Virus record (IMG/VR): IMGVR_UViG_3300020457_000080
Location: 1 to 26,663 of that record
DNA length: 26,663 nucleotides
Reading direction: 5' to 3' (one strand)
Source: a virus
This document shows, in pieces, positions 1 through 10,000 of the stretch. Made by a program: the position numbers and the translations under genes. The notes beneath the pieces were generated by a model. It searched no databases, was not told where the DNA came from, and saw nothing but the letters and a program-made list of their open reading frames with translations. Each line of letters begins with the position of its first letter. Position 1 is the stretch's first letter.

Positions 1-18
1 CTCAGTAAAGGTTTTTTG

Positions 19-750
19 ATGAAAATACTATTTCATGGATGTTCAATCACTTGGGGTGATGAACTTGAAGATCGTGAGAACGAAAGATATAGTAAACTAG
101 TATCTAACAAACTAGGCATAGAAGAAAATAATCTTGCTTTGTGCGGAAATAGTAATGATCTGATTGTGAGATCTGCTATTGAATATCTCGATAAAAATAA
201 AGTTGATATCGTAGTTATGCAGTTTACCGTTCACTCTAGAATGGAGTGGTTTGATAAGCAGGGTTTTAGTCATAGATTTACCCCACAAATTACATCATCT
301 CACGGAAAACTTAAACTCAAGGGCAATCCTATGTCCGATGAGTTGAGAGAAAGATTGCACTCCGCAGGTAAGTGGTTTTATAGGTTTGTCTATGGTGATA
401 TACTTGGCGTTGAGAATATGTGGAAGAATATAGTCTTTTTTGATTCTTATTGTAAGGCAAATGATATTACATTCATTCCTCTTTTAGCAGATCACTACGA
501 CGAAGTAATTCGCAGACCACAAAAGTTCTACCATGAAAAGGTTGGTCATCTTGGTTGGTGGAAACCATTATATAGGGGTATGCCCATAACTTACATACAT
601 GAGCATATACTAAGAGAATCCCCCTCACCTATGTTTCTTCCTAAGAATCACCCAAGTGCGTTAGGACATCAAAAGATAGCAGAAAAAGTTATTGAGTTGA
701 TAGAAGCTATATACTCTGGTATAATAACATTGGATTGCAACCCATTATAG
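19..750 (+). CDS. SGNH/GDSL hydrolase-like protein
   Basis: This 243-aa protein looks like an SGNH/GDSL-type esterase or acetylhydrolase. Visible family blocks are GCSIT at residues 7-11, with Ser9 as likely nucleophile (Cys replaces the Asp of GDS), GNSND at 43-47 (block III Gly/Asn), and NHPSALGH at 210-217 with His211 as likely catalytic base. The Asp normally three residues before that His is not seen (FLPKNH), so the catalytic set may be a dyad. I chose ATG at 19 over the in-frame TTG at 16 because AAAGG at 7-11 lies 7 nt upstream. The frame is open to the window edge, so a longer form cannot be formally excluded. A stop codon at 6-8 in another frame could end a previous gene. It lies 1 nt from the glycosyltransferase-like gene, suggesting paired action on glycans; the substrate is unknown. 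Confidence 0.72.
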   Translation: MKILFHGCSITWGDELEDRENERYSKLVSNKLGIEENNLALCGNSNDLIVRSAIEYLDKNKVDIVVMQFTVHSRMEWFDKQGFSHRFTPQITSSHGKLKLKGNPMSDELRERLHSAGKWFYRFVYGDILGVENMWKNIVFFDSYCKANDITFIPLLADHYDEVIRRPQKFYHEKVGHLGWWKPLYRGMPITYIHEHILRESPSPMFLPKNHPSALGHQKIAEKVIELIEAIYSGIITLDCNPL

Positions 751-751
751 T

Positions 752-1513
752 ATGGCTAAAGGATTTAAGGTGGTAACCACCCCACCTGCTACAGACCAAA
801 AGAAAGAAGACTGGTGGTCTGTAGAGAAAGGAAAAGAATTGATCAAAGGTAAGAGTATTGTCTTTTGTCTACCTGGTCGTGGTGTTTCCTACATATTTTT
901 GAAGGCATTTGTACAACTTTGCTTTGATCTGGTTCAAAGTGGTGCAAGCATTCAAATCTCACAAGATTATAGTTCAATGGTAAACTTTGCACGTTGTAAG
1001 TGCTTAGGTGCTAATGTTCTAAGAGGACCAGATCAAATACCATGGGACGGGAAGCTCAAGTATGACTATCAACTTTGGATTGACAGTGATATCGTTTTCA
1101 ACCTCGAAAACTTTTATCGTGTTGTATGCATGGACAAGGATCTTGCTGCTGGTTGGTACGCTACGGAAGATGGTAAAACAACATCCGTTGCTCACTGGCT
1201 TGAAGAGGATGACTTCAAGGAAAATGGTGGGGTCATGAATCACGAGACGGTTGATGGTATTCAAAAACGTAGAAAACCGTTTACTGTTGATTATACTGGT
1301 TTTGGTTGGTTACTAATCAAACATGGTGTCTTTGAAAATAAAGAAATGACTTATCCTTGGTTTGCACCTCAGATGCAGGTGTTTGATTCTGGTGAAGTTC
1401 AAGACATGTGCGGAGAGGATGTGTCATTCTGTTTAGATGCTATAAAGGCAGGATATGAAATATGGTGTGATCCACAATGTCGTGTAGGTCACGAGAAAAC
1501 AAGAATTATATAG
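752..1513 (+). CDS. GT-A-fold glycosyltransferase-like protein
   Basis: This 253-aa protein resembles small phage-encoded family 2-type (GT-A) glycosyltransferases. The DSD at residues 111-113 (context LWIDSDIVF) fits the metal and nucleotide-sugar binding DxD motif. GEDVSFC at 221-227 fits the acceptor-side ED motif, and VGHEK near the C terminus supplies His247, a common third metal ligand. An early strand (SIVFCLPGRG, 35-44) and NFARCKCLG (78-86) fit the nucleotide-binding half. The protein has no signal peptide or membrane segment. ATG at 752 follows the upstream stop by 1 nt with no clear Shine-Dalgarno sequence, suggesting translational coupling. Its 3' end overlaps the next small ORF. 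It may modify virion protein or host surface glycans; the sugar and acceptor cannot be read from sequence. Confidence 0.75.
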   Translation: MAKGFKVVTTPPATDQKKEDWWSVEKGKELIKGKSIVFCLPGRGVSYIFLKAFVQLCFDLVQSGASIQISQDYSSMVNFARCKCLGANVLRGPDQIPWDGKLKYDYQLWIDSDIVFNLENFYRVVCMDKDLAAGWYATEDGKTTSVAHWLEEDDFKENGGVMNHETVDGIQKRRKPFTVDYTGFGWLLIKHGVFENKEMTYPWFAPQMQVFDSGEVQDMCGEDVSFCLDAIKAGYEIWCDPQCRVGHEKTRII

Positions 1514-1713
1514 ATACCTGTAAAGAATGTTTACGGTATATGGAAAAGTATGATATATACGTTGAGGGAGTAAAAGAATTCTCTTCCGTTGATGAAGAGG
1601 AAATGCTTGACATAACTCAAGCTCTTGCCGATGAGTTTTATCACTCAGGTTACCCTCATCCCGACGAAATAGAAATTAAATACCTGGGAACCGACGACCA
1701 GGATTCCGACTGA
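1477..1713 (+). CDS. Small acidic protein of unknown function
   Basis: This ORF encodes up to 78 aa and overlaps the end of the glycosyltransferase-like gene by 37 nt. I do not recognise the family. The body is strongly acidic (EEEMLD, DEFYHSGYPHPDE, a C-terminal GTDDQDSD) with a CxxC pair at residues 15 and 18 in the overlap-proximal part. A second in-frame ATG at 1540 (residue 22) would give a 57-aa product that avoids the overlap but loses the cysteine pair. Neither start has a clear Shine-Dalgarno sequence. The composition from residue 22 onward looks like a genuine folded acidic protein. It is the last gene before the terminator at 1738. Confidence 0.55.
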   Translation: MSCRSRENKNYIDTCKECLRYMEKYDIYVEGVKEFSSVDEEEMLDITQALADEFYHSGYPHPDEIEIKYLGTDDQDSD

Positions 1714-1737
1714 CTATCAGGCGACGGAGCATCCAAT

Positions 1738-1769
1738 AAAGACCTTCTCAACAGAGGAGGTCTTTTTTT
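1738..1769 (+). terminator. Rho-independent terminator
   Basis: A 9-bp stem GACCTTCTC/GAGGAGGTC (one T-G wobble) with an AACA loop occupies 1741-1762 and is followed by seven T residues (1763-1769). AAA at 1738-1740 can pair with the first T residues and extend the stem to 12 bp. It sits 24 nt after the stop of the small acidic gene and just before the late-promoter motifs, so it separates the upstream cassette from the baseplate operon. Confidence 0.9.
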
Positions 1770-1773
1770 GCCT

Positions 1774-1788
1774 CTAAATAGATAAATA
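1774..1788 (+). promoter_or_regulatory. Two abutting T4-type late promoter motifs
   Basis: The sequence CTAAATAGATAAATA contains CTAAATA (1774-1780) directly followed by GATAAATA (1781-1788). T4 late promoters are defined by TATAAATA at about -10, and T4-like cyanophages use close variants (NATAAATA, CTAAATA). The site is 22 nt before the GTG start of gp25 and immediately after an intrinsic terminator, the expected place for a promoter driving the baseplate genes. Confidence 0.7.
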
Positions 1789-1810
1789 TACCGAGATTGT
1801 AAACGTTCTA

Positions 1811-2215
1811 GTGCCTGTTCAACGTTTTTCGCAAGGTTTCAAAGACATATCTTTGTCTTTCAAACGTCATCCAGTCACAAATGATATACTTGCATTGAAA
1901 AATGAGGATGCAATAAAGCGTTCTGTCCAAAATTTGATAAGAATACAATTAGGAGAAGTTTTTTTCAATGAATTGGTAGGCACTAGAATTACTGGTGCTT
2001 TATTTGAGTTGGCAAATGATGATTTTATAGATCCTATAAAAACTGAAATAGAAACCACAATATTAAATAATGAACCAAGAGTTGAATTGACGGGTGTTGA
2101 TGTTTTTTCAGAACCTGATAGTAATGCTTTAGATATTAAATTATCTTATGATCTCGTTGGTTTATCCGCACCGAGTCAAACCTTACAATTTGTATTAGAA
2201 CCAACTAGGCTATAA
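1811..2215 (+). CDS. 25: Baseplate wedge subunit gp25
   Basis: This 134-aa protein matches the T4 gp25/TssE family in length (T4 gp25 is 132 aa) and pattern. The hallmark EPR motif is at residues 88-90 (LNNEPRVELTGV). It is preceded by the family's helix and strand layout, with AIKRSVQNLI at 35-44, GTRITGALFEL at 57-67 and a C-terminal beta-strand pair. gp25 joins gp6 and gp53 in the wedge ring that triggers sheath contraction. Older databases call the family lysozyme-like, but no lysozyme active site is visible and a structural role is established. The start is GTG with no Shine-Dalgarno sequence; a short leader from the late promoter at 1774-1788 is likely. The stop overlaps the gp6 ATG by 1 nt (TAATG). 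Confidence 0.93.
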   Translation: MPVQRFSQGFKDISLSFKRHPVTNDILALKNEDAIKRSVQNLIRIQLGEVFFNELVGTRITGALFELANDDFIDPIKTEIETTILNNEPRVELTGVDVFSEPDSNALDIKLSYDLVGLSAPSQTLQFVLEPTRL

Positions 2216-4092
2216 TGGCACTTCAACAATTTACAAACCTAAATTTTGAAGATATAAAATCTTCGCTAAAAGATTATTTGAGAGAAAATTCTAATTTCTC
2301 AGATATGGATTTTGAGGGTTCCAATCTTTCAATTCTTATAAACACTCTTGCTTATAATTCTTATATTACTGCATACAACACCAATATGGTGGTGAATGAA
2401 ACTTTCATTGATTCTGCAACACTTAGAGAAAACGTTGTATCATTAGCACGTAATATTGGATATGTTCCTCGTTCAAAATCTGCAGCAAAAACAAAAGTAG
2501 ATTATTTTATATCAGGGATATCAACATCCACATCTACCATGGTGTTTGAACCAGGTGTGGTAGCAAATGGAACAGTATCAAATGCAAATTATATTTTTTC
2601 TTTACCTGAAGAAGTAACTGGAACTGTTATTGATGGAGTATCTCAAGGCACGATAGAAATTTGTCAGGGTCAATACCTAGAAAGTCAATTTGTAATTGAT
2701 AATTCTCAACCAAACCAAAGATTTATTTTACCTAATTCTGATATAGACACTTCTACTATTAGAGTAAAAGTATTTGAAAGTTCTGGTAGTAGCACTAGCA
2801 CAGAGTATAATTTAGCAACTAATATTATAGGAATTACATCAACATCTAATATATTCTTATTACAAGAGACGACTGATGAAAGATATGAATTATTGTTTGG
2901 TGATGGTGTATTTGGTGAAAAATTAGAATCTGGAAATATAGTTGATGTTACTTATATAAAAACAAGCGGAAAGGATGGTAATGGTGTAGCAGGTTTCAAA
3001 TTTGCAGGTACTCTTAGTGATCAGGATGGTGCAACTTTAGATGGTTTCACTGCTACGTTGAATGCACAATATCCATCAGAAAATGGTGATGATATAGAAA
3101 ACCTTGATAGTGTAAGATACTACGCTCCTAGGGTTTACTCATCTCAGCATAGAGCAGTAACTGCTTCAGATTATGAAGCAATTATTCCTTCAGTCTATTC
3201 TAATATAGAGTCTGTGAGTGCATATGGTGGTGAAGAATTGACTCCACCTCAGTATGGAAGAGTTTTTATATCTGCTAAACCTAAGAATGGTTCTTTCTTA
3301 TCTGACTTTACTAAAAAGGATATTTTATCCTCATTGAAAAATTATTCAGTGGCAGGTATAGTTCCAACGTTTGTTGACCTTAAGTTTTTATTTGTAGAAA
3401 TTGATAGTTACATTTACTATAACCCAAACTTTGCTGGTAATGAAGAAACTCTAAAAACTTCTGTAGTAAATTCACTTGCATCTTTTGCTACGGGTAAAGA
3501 ACTAAATCAATTTGGTGGTAGGTTTAAGTATAGTAAAGTATTATCATTGATTGATAATGTTGACAATTCTATTACATCTAACATTACTACAGTTAGGATA
3601 AGAAGAAATTTGATTGCCGCAATCAATCAATTTACTCAATATGAGTTGTGCTTCTTGAATGCGTTCTACTGTAATGAAGATAGTTTTAATATAAAATCAA
3701 CTGGATTTACTGTTTCTGGAGTTTCAGGAACTTGTTTCTTTACTGACCAAAAGATTGATAGTGAAAACGGTAAACTTATACTATTCCAAATACTAACCGA
3801 CAACTCTGTAAAAGTTCTCTCAAACAGTTTTGGAACTGTTGAATATAAGAAGGGTGAAATCATTATAGATACTGTGAATGTAACATCTACTGCACTTACA
3901 AACAATATTATAGAGGTTGAAGCAAATCCAGAGTCTAATGATATCTTAGCAAGAAATGAATTGTATTTACAATTTGAAGTATCAAAGAGTAACTTCTTTA
4001 TGAGAAAAGATTCAGTAGCATCTGGTGCAGACACCTCAGGATCAAGATTCAATCCACAATCTAGTTACCAAATCGGTAAGAGAACTCGATAA
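2215..4092 (+). CDS. 6: Baseplate wedge subunit gp6
   Basis: This 625-aa protein is close to T4 gp6 in length (660 aa) and sits directly after gp25. The N terminus (FEDIKSSLKDYL, then DFEGSNLSILINTLAYN around residues 32-48) is typical of gp6 of T4-like marine phages. Baseplate-J-like features include RYELLFGDGVFG from residue 223 and the block around residues 296-325 (DSVRYYAPRVY, then AVTASDYEAII). gp6 dimers link neighbouring wedges into the ring around the hub and reorganise during sheath contraction. AGG at 2207-2209 is a weak ribosome-binding site, and the 1-nt overlap with gp25 indicates coupled translation. The next gene begins immediately after the stop (TAAATG). No truncation is apparent. 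Confidence 0.93.
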   Translation: MALQQFTNLNFEDIKSSLKDYLRENSNFSDMDFEGSNLSILINTLAYNSYITAYNTNMVVNETFIDSATLRENVVSLARNIGYVPRSKSAAKTKVDYFISGISTSTSTMVFEPGVVANGTVSNANYIFSLPEEVTGTVIDGVSQGTIEICQGQYLESQFVIDNSQPNQRFILPNSDIDTSTIRVKVFESSGSSTSTEYNLATNIIGITSTSNIFLLQETTDERYELLFGDGVFGEKLESGNIVDVTYIKTSGKDGNGVAGFKFAGTLSDQDGATLDGFTATLNAQYPSENGDDIENLDSVRYYAPRVYSSQHRAVTASDYEAIIPSVYSNIESVSAYGGEELTPPQYGRVFISAKPKNGSFLSDFTKKDILSSLKNYSVAGIVPTFVDLKFLFVEIDSYIYYNPNFAGNEETLKTSVVNSLASFATGKELNQFGGRFKYSKVLSLIDNVDNSITSNITTVRIRRNLIAAINQFTQYELCFLNAFYCNEDSFNIKSTGFTVSGVSGTCFFTDQKIDSENGKLILFQILTDNSVKVLSNSFGTVEYKKGEIIIDTVNVTSTALTNNIIEVEANPESNDILARNELYLQFEVSKSNFFMRKDSVASGADTSGSRFNPQSSYQIGKRTR

Positions 4093-7000
4093 ATGATACA
4101 AACATCCATCACCAAAGTAAAGATCAGTGAAGTAATTCAGGGTCAGATACCCAAGTACGTAGACACTGATAATCCTTTATTTGCTGATTTTTTAAAACAA
4201 TATTATATTTCTCAAGAATTCCAAGGTGGATCTATAGACATTGCTGATAATTTATCAGACTACAAAAAATTAGATTTTTTGAACAGCGAAAACCTCATAG
4301 GTTTTACTTCACTTACTAGTTATATCAATGCAAATGAGGAAACAATATTTGTCGATTCCACTAAAGGTTGGCCTAGGCAATATGGACTATTAAAAATAGA
4401 TGATGAAATAATTACATATAGTGGAATAGGTTCAACTTCTTTTACAGGATGTACTCGTGGTTTTAGTGGTATTGAAAACAATTCAAAAACTAACGAACCT
4501 GAGTTTCTAACATTTACGCAAACTGGTGTAAGCACACATAAAGAGGATGCTAGAGTTACCAATCTCAGTAATGTATTTCTAAACACATTCCTAAAGAAAC
4601 TTAAGAAACAAGTTTTACCAGGTTTTGCTGAAAGAAATATCAATACAAATGTAGATCAATCTAATTTTATAAGACAAGCAAAAGATTTTTATAAGTCAAA
4701 GGGAACAGAAGAAGCATTTAAGATTCTTTTTGGAGTGTTATATGATGAGAAAGTTGAGATGGTTCAACCATCAAAATTCTTAATAAAACCATCAAACGCA
4801 GATTATATTGTCAATGATGTCTTGATATGTGAACCACTTGAGGGAGATCCTGAAAAAATAGAGGGTCAAAGTTTAATTCAAGATACCACACCATTAGAAA
4901 CAAGTGGTTCAATATTCAATGTAGAACGTGCTACTATAGATGGTAAGAAATTTTTTAAAGTCGGAATAGACCAAAGTAGTCTTGTTGGGAAATTTCAGCA
5001 AATAGGTAAAACATTTGTAACAAAAACTTCTGGTGTAGGGGCAACAATACTAAACGTTGACTCAACTGTAGGGTTTGGATCTACAGGAACAATAAAATTT
5101 GAGGATAGAACTTTTGATTATAATAGTAAGAATCTCACACAGTTTTTAGGCATACCTGCATTAACCTCTCCTTGTGGTATAGGATCAACTGTCAGATCTG
5201 GATTGGAAGCGTACTCATATGAGGATGGTGATCTTACTAAACTTGTTAGGGTAAATGTCCTTGGTGTATTGAATAAATTTGTAGGTGATGCATCAAATCA
5301 ACAAACCAATAGTGATATAAATGTAAAAACTTTAGGGATAGAACAAAAGAATTTACGATGGTCCTCTTGGATTTACAACACTGCTGCAAGTCATAGTTTA
5401 CTTGGTTTTGAAGACTTGGGTGGTAATAGTTATAGATTTAATCTAGTAAATAGTCACGTTTTTTATGTTGGTGATAAGTTAGATATTGTAGATCAAGATG
5501 GCAACATACAAGAAGGAACAGTTTCTAGTATACCTAATGAAAAATCTATCGTAGCATCTACAGGTAATCTAGATCCATTAGTCAAATATTATATTCGTAG
5601 AAAATTAAAAACCACAGCAGATGGATTTGCTGCAGATATACAAAATAGTTACGTTGATGGTGAGACAGTAATTGTAGCGTCTAATAGTTTACCTCATTGG
5701 GATATTGATCCACAAAAAAGAGTAAGAGTATTCAATGCTACCCTAAATTCTGCTGGCACAAACATAGAAGTTCTTGATCATAATTTTCATGATGGTGAAT
5801 TGGTAGTATATTCTTGTTTATCTACAAAACTAACAAATCTAGAAAATAATCAACCATATTACGTCAAGAAAATTGACAACAACAGGGTTGCGTTAGCATA
5901 CTCTCTTGAAAATGTTCGCAATTCTGTATTGATCACAGCATTTACAGATGCTGACATTGCTAGTGCTACAACACATTTTCTAACACCTGATGTAGTTTTT
6001 GGTAGCACCATAGGAGCACAAAAGTTACTTAGAAAATTTGAAGAACCACAGTTTACAGAAGATAAAATCAAGACTGTTCAAGGTGGAGTTGGTTTACTTG
6101 CAAATGGTGTTGAACTTTATTCTTACAAAGCAACCGACAAAGTTTTTTACGGACCTGTAGAGTCTGTTGACATTCTAAACTCTGGATCTGGATATGATGT
6201 TATATCTCCTCCTAGATTGTCAGTTACTCAAACAGGGCATACTGGAGTAGGATGTTCTGCAATTACCCATGTTGAGGGTAAGTTAGTAGATATCTTAGTT
6301 GATACCCAAGGATTTGATTATACTAACGTACCAAGCGTTAGTATTACTGGTGGTAATGATACTAGTGCTATAGCAAGAGCACAGATGAAGTTAGTAGACC
6401 AAGAGGTAGAATTTGATAGCACCTCACAGGCAGGTATTGTAAATGTTATATCTGATAGATTTGTTTTTCCAAATCCTCATGGATTCAAACATGGTGAGGA
6501 AGTAATTTATCAATCTAATAACAGTGATGCTATTGGAATAGGAACAACACCTGGTAAACTTATTGATCAAGCATCTTATTTTGTTGTAAAATTAGATGAT
6601 TTTCAGATTCATATATCAGAAACTAAACAAGAAGCTGTTTCTGGTATTGGAACTATTGATTTATTATCTCATGGAGGAGGAATTCATAAGTTTTTTGCAG
6701 TAGATAAAAGAAATAAAGTAGATCAAATTATTATAGACAATCCTGGCAATTTTAAAAATAGACAAAACACTGCAAAAGATGCTACAGGAATTAATACTTT
6801 TACTAGCACTCTTTCTATCGTAAATCACAATTTCTTATCTGGAGATATTGTTAGATATACTGCAGACAATGCAATAGGTGGACTAACCAGTGGAACTGAT
6901 TATTTTGCGAATGTTATAGACTCAAAAACATTTAGATTATCTTCTAAAAAAGATTTATCTGATGTTGTATCATTAACAAGTATCGGATCTGGAACTCATA

Positions 7001-10000
7001 CCTTCCAAGATCCACCGATAGAGGTGCTTGTAAGTGGTAGACAAGGAATCACAACTGCAAATTCTCTAGCAACTCCTATTGCTAGAGGTAAAGTAATTGG
7101 TCTGCATATAGAAAATGCAGGTACTGATTTTGGATCTACGGTTATTAATGATAATAACAAACCTGATATAAAAATTGTAGAGGGTGAAAATTCATACTTA
7201 CAAGCTTTTGTCATAAACGGTAGAGTTGATCAAATTATTGTATTGAGTGGAGGAGAACAATTCTTTAGCACTCCTGACATTATTATAACTGGTGATGGTG
7301 TTGGTGCTAAAGCAAAAGCAGTTATAGAAAATGGAACAATAGTTAGAATTGATATGATTAACAAAGGTTTGAGTTACACTCAAGGAAAAACCTCTGTTAA
7401 AGCAAGAACACCTGGATCAAATGCAATATTCTCAGGCAACATAAAAGAATGGACTGTAAACCAAGTTGAGAAACTTGCAAAGTATGGTGACGTAAAAGGT
7501 GATGATGGATTTTTTGAGACAATCAAAGATGCGAAATTAGGTAATCCATATGTAAATTATTACATTCCTAGAAATCTTAGATCATATCTTGGAGATGATG
7601 GTACAGTTCACTCTCCAATTATAGGATGGGCATATGATGGACATCCCATTTACGGTCCTGTTGGTATAGTTGGTGGTGCTTTAAAAATATTAGATTCTAG
7701 TTATTCTAAACTGTCTGGTACAGAAAGACCAAATGGACCTCCTCTAAATCAATACCCTGCAGGATTCTTCTGTGAAGATTTTACTTTTATTGAGGGTTAT
7801 GGTGACTTAGACGAGCATAATGGTAGATTTGCGGTAACACCAGATTTTCCAAATGGAATTTATGCTTACTATACAACGATAGAACAAACTGCTACACAAA
7901 ACCCATTAGATCCTTTTGATGGTGTAAGGAAACCATTATTCCCTTATGTTATTGGTGACACATATCATTCATCTCCGTCAGAGTTTAACTTATCACTAAA
8001 TTCTATACAAGATGTAGATATCAAGAAACTTAATTTTGTTAGAAATACTGATCCACATAACATCAATGAGTATGAATTTGTAACTAATTCAAACAAGAAT
8101 ACATTTACTAACTCTAAGATTTTTTCAATAAAATCAGATTCATTAGATAGTGTTTCTATAATAGAATCTGGTAGAGAATACAACGTAGGAGATTCCATAT
8201 CATTTAACAATAAAGACACCAAAGGTTTTGGTGCTATTGGTCGAGTTGTAGAGGTTACTGGTCCTACCATATCAACTATAACTTCAACTATAACTGATTT
8301 CAACGACGTTGTTCTGACCACATCAAGTAACATTGTTACTGGTATTACAACTACACCTCACGGACTACCAAACAACACCTTTGGAAGAATACTAAACGTA
8401 ACTCCAACAACAAGATCTGGTTTAGAGGCAACACCAAGAATAAAAGTAGAATTGGTTCGCTCTACTTTGACTGAAGCAATGTTGTCTATAGGATTGACAA
8501 CAGAAGTTTCTTTCAATGATGGATTTGATAGTGAAAAATTTGGTATTGATGATATCATTAAGATTGATGATGAACAACTAAAAGTATTTGGGTTTGATTC
8601 ATTCTTCAATAGATATAAACTACTCAGAGCACAGAATGGCACAGTAGCTGCTGCACATACTTTTGGATCATTCATAGAAAGACAAGAAAGGAAATTTACA
8701 TATCCTATTTCTAATAAATTTTACGATTCTGTACAAGAAGACTTTAGTAAATTCTTTGATGCAACTAGTGTTGTAGGTGTAGGATTAACCTTTGGTGTTG
8801 GTATAGGTGTAACCATACAAGTTGATGGTAATGACAGATTTATACCAACCAGAAGTATTTTTGTAGAAGATAGTAATTTTACACATGGTGAAAAATTACT
8901 TTACAGTCCTGGTGCTGGTACATCATTGACATATCAAACTGATGCGATGAAACGTGTCAGCACTGGATTCAAGAGACCTCTTCCTCCAGAAGTATTTGTT
9001 CAAATTATAAACAATAATCTTATTGGTATAGTAACTACTAGAACAGGTATTGGTTCTGATTTAGACCGAGTTATGTTTGATACCACAACAGGTATTGGAA
9101 ATACTCATAACTTTACTACAGCAAGAAATGATGTTAGAGGAACGTTTAGAGTAATTGAAGTTGAAGCAACAACTGTTGGTGTTCATAGTATGAGACCAAG
9201 AAATAGTGTTGATCTAAATGTCGTCTCTGCTGGAACAAGTGTTATTACTGCAACCTATGATCCAGGCACAAGATTTGTAAGTATAGGATCTTCAGTAAAT
9301 CCACCATTGTCTTTGACAGTTGGTGATACGCTAATCGTCAATACTGACGATGGGTCTATGTTAGACACTAAATTGAAGTTCTTCTTAGATAAAGATTATA
9401 AGAAACCATTTGTAGGTTCAGGAGTTTCTGCTGTAGAGGTAAGAGAAAATTCTATACCAGGTAACGTAGCTGGACTAACTTCAATTACATTTACACCTCA
9501 AGTTCCAAACATACTTTATTATAGGTTTGTTCCTGTAGGAACTGGCATCAATTCTAAGGTAATTGAAGTAAACAAAGATATTGTTGACTACTCCAAAATA
9601 GTTGTAAACACTAGTAAGTTTACAGGAAATCATTCAATTACGACTACTGGTAATAGTACTTTTAATTTCAATATTGTAGACGTACCTGAAAAAGTTGGAT
9701 ACTCATCCGTATCCGAACTTAAGTACAATACAAATTCTACCACTCAACGTGGAGGAGTAGGAAAAGTTGTACTGTCATCTGGTGGAATTGGATATGAAGA
9801 TTTGCCAGAAGTTTCTGTTGCTTCTACCACAGGTAAATCAGCATCAGTAAAAGCAGTTGCTGAAAAAGTTGGTCAAATAAACAATGTTGAAATAGTTGAT
9901 TTTGGATTTGACTATCCATCAGATACTACCTTAAGACCTGAAGCAGAAGTTGCTCAAGTCATTACGCTAAAAGACAACTTTAGTGTTACTAGTGTGGGTA

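Noticed and set aside
1-18. Extending the first gene to the window edge or to TTG at 16
   Set aside because: AAAGG at 7-11 is well placed for ATG 19, and a family-typical start (MKILFHGCS) begins there.
1811-2215. gp25 as a lysozyme
   Set aside because: The old family label suggests it, but no catalytic Glu/Asp arrangement is visible and gp25 is established as a structural wedge protein.
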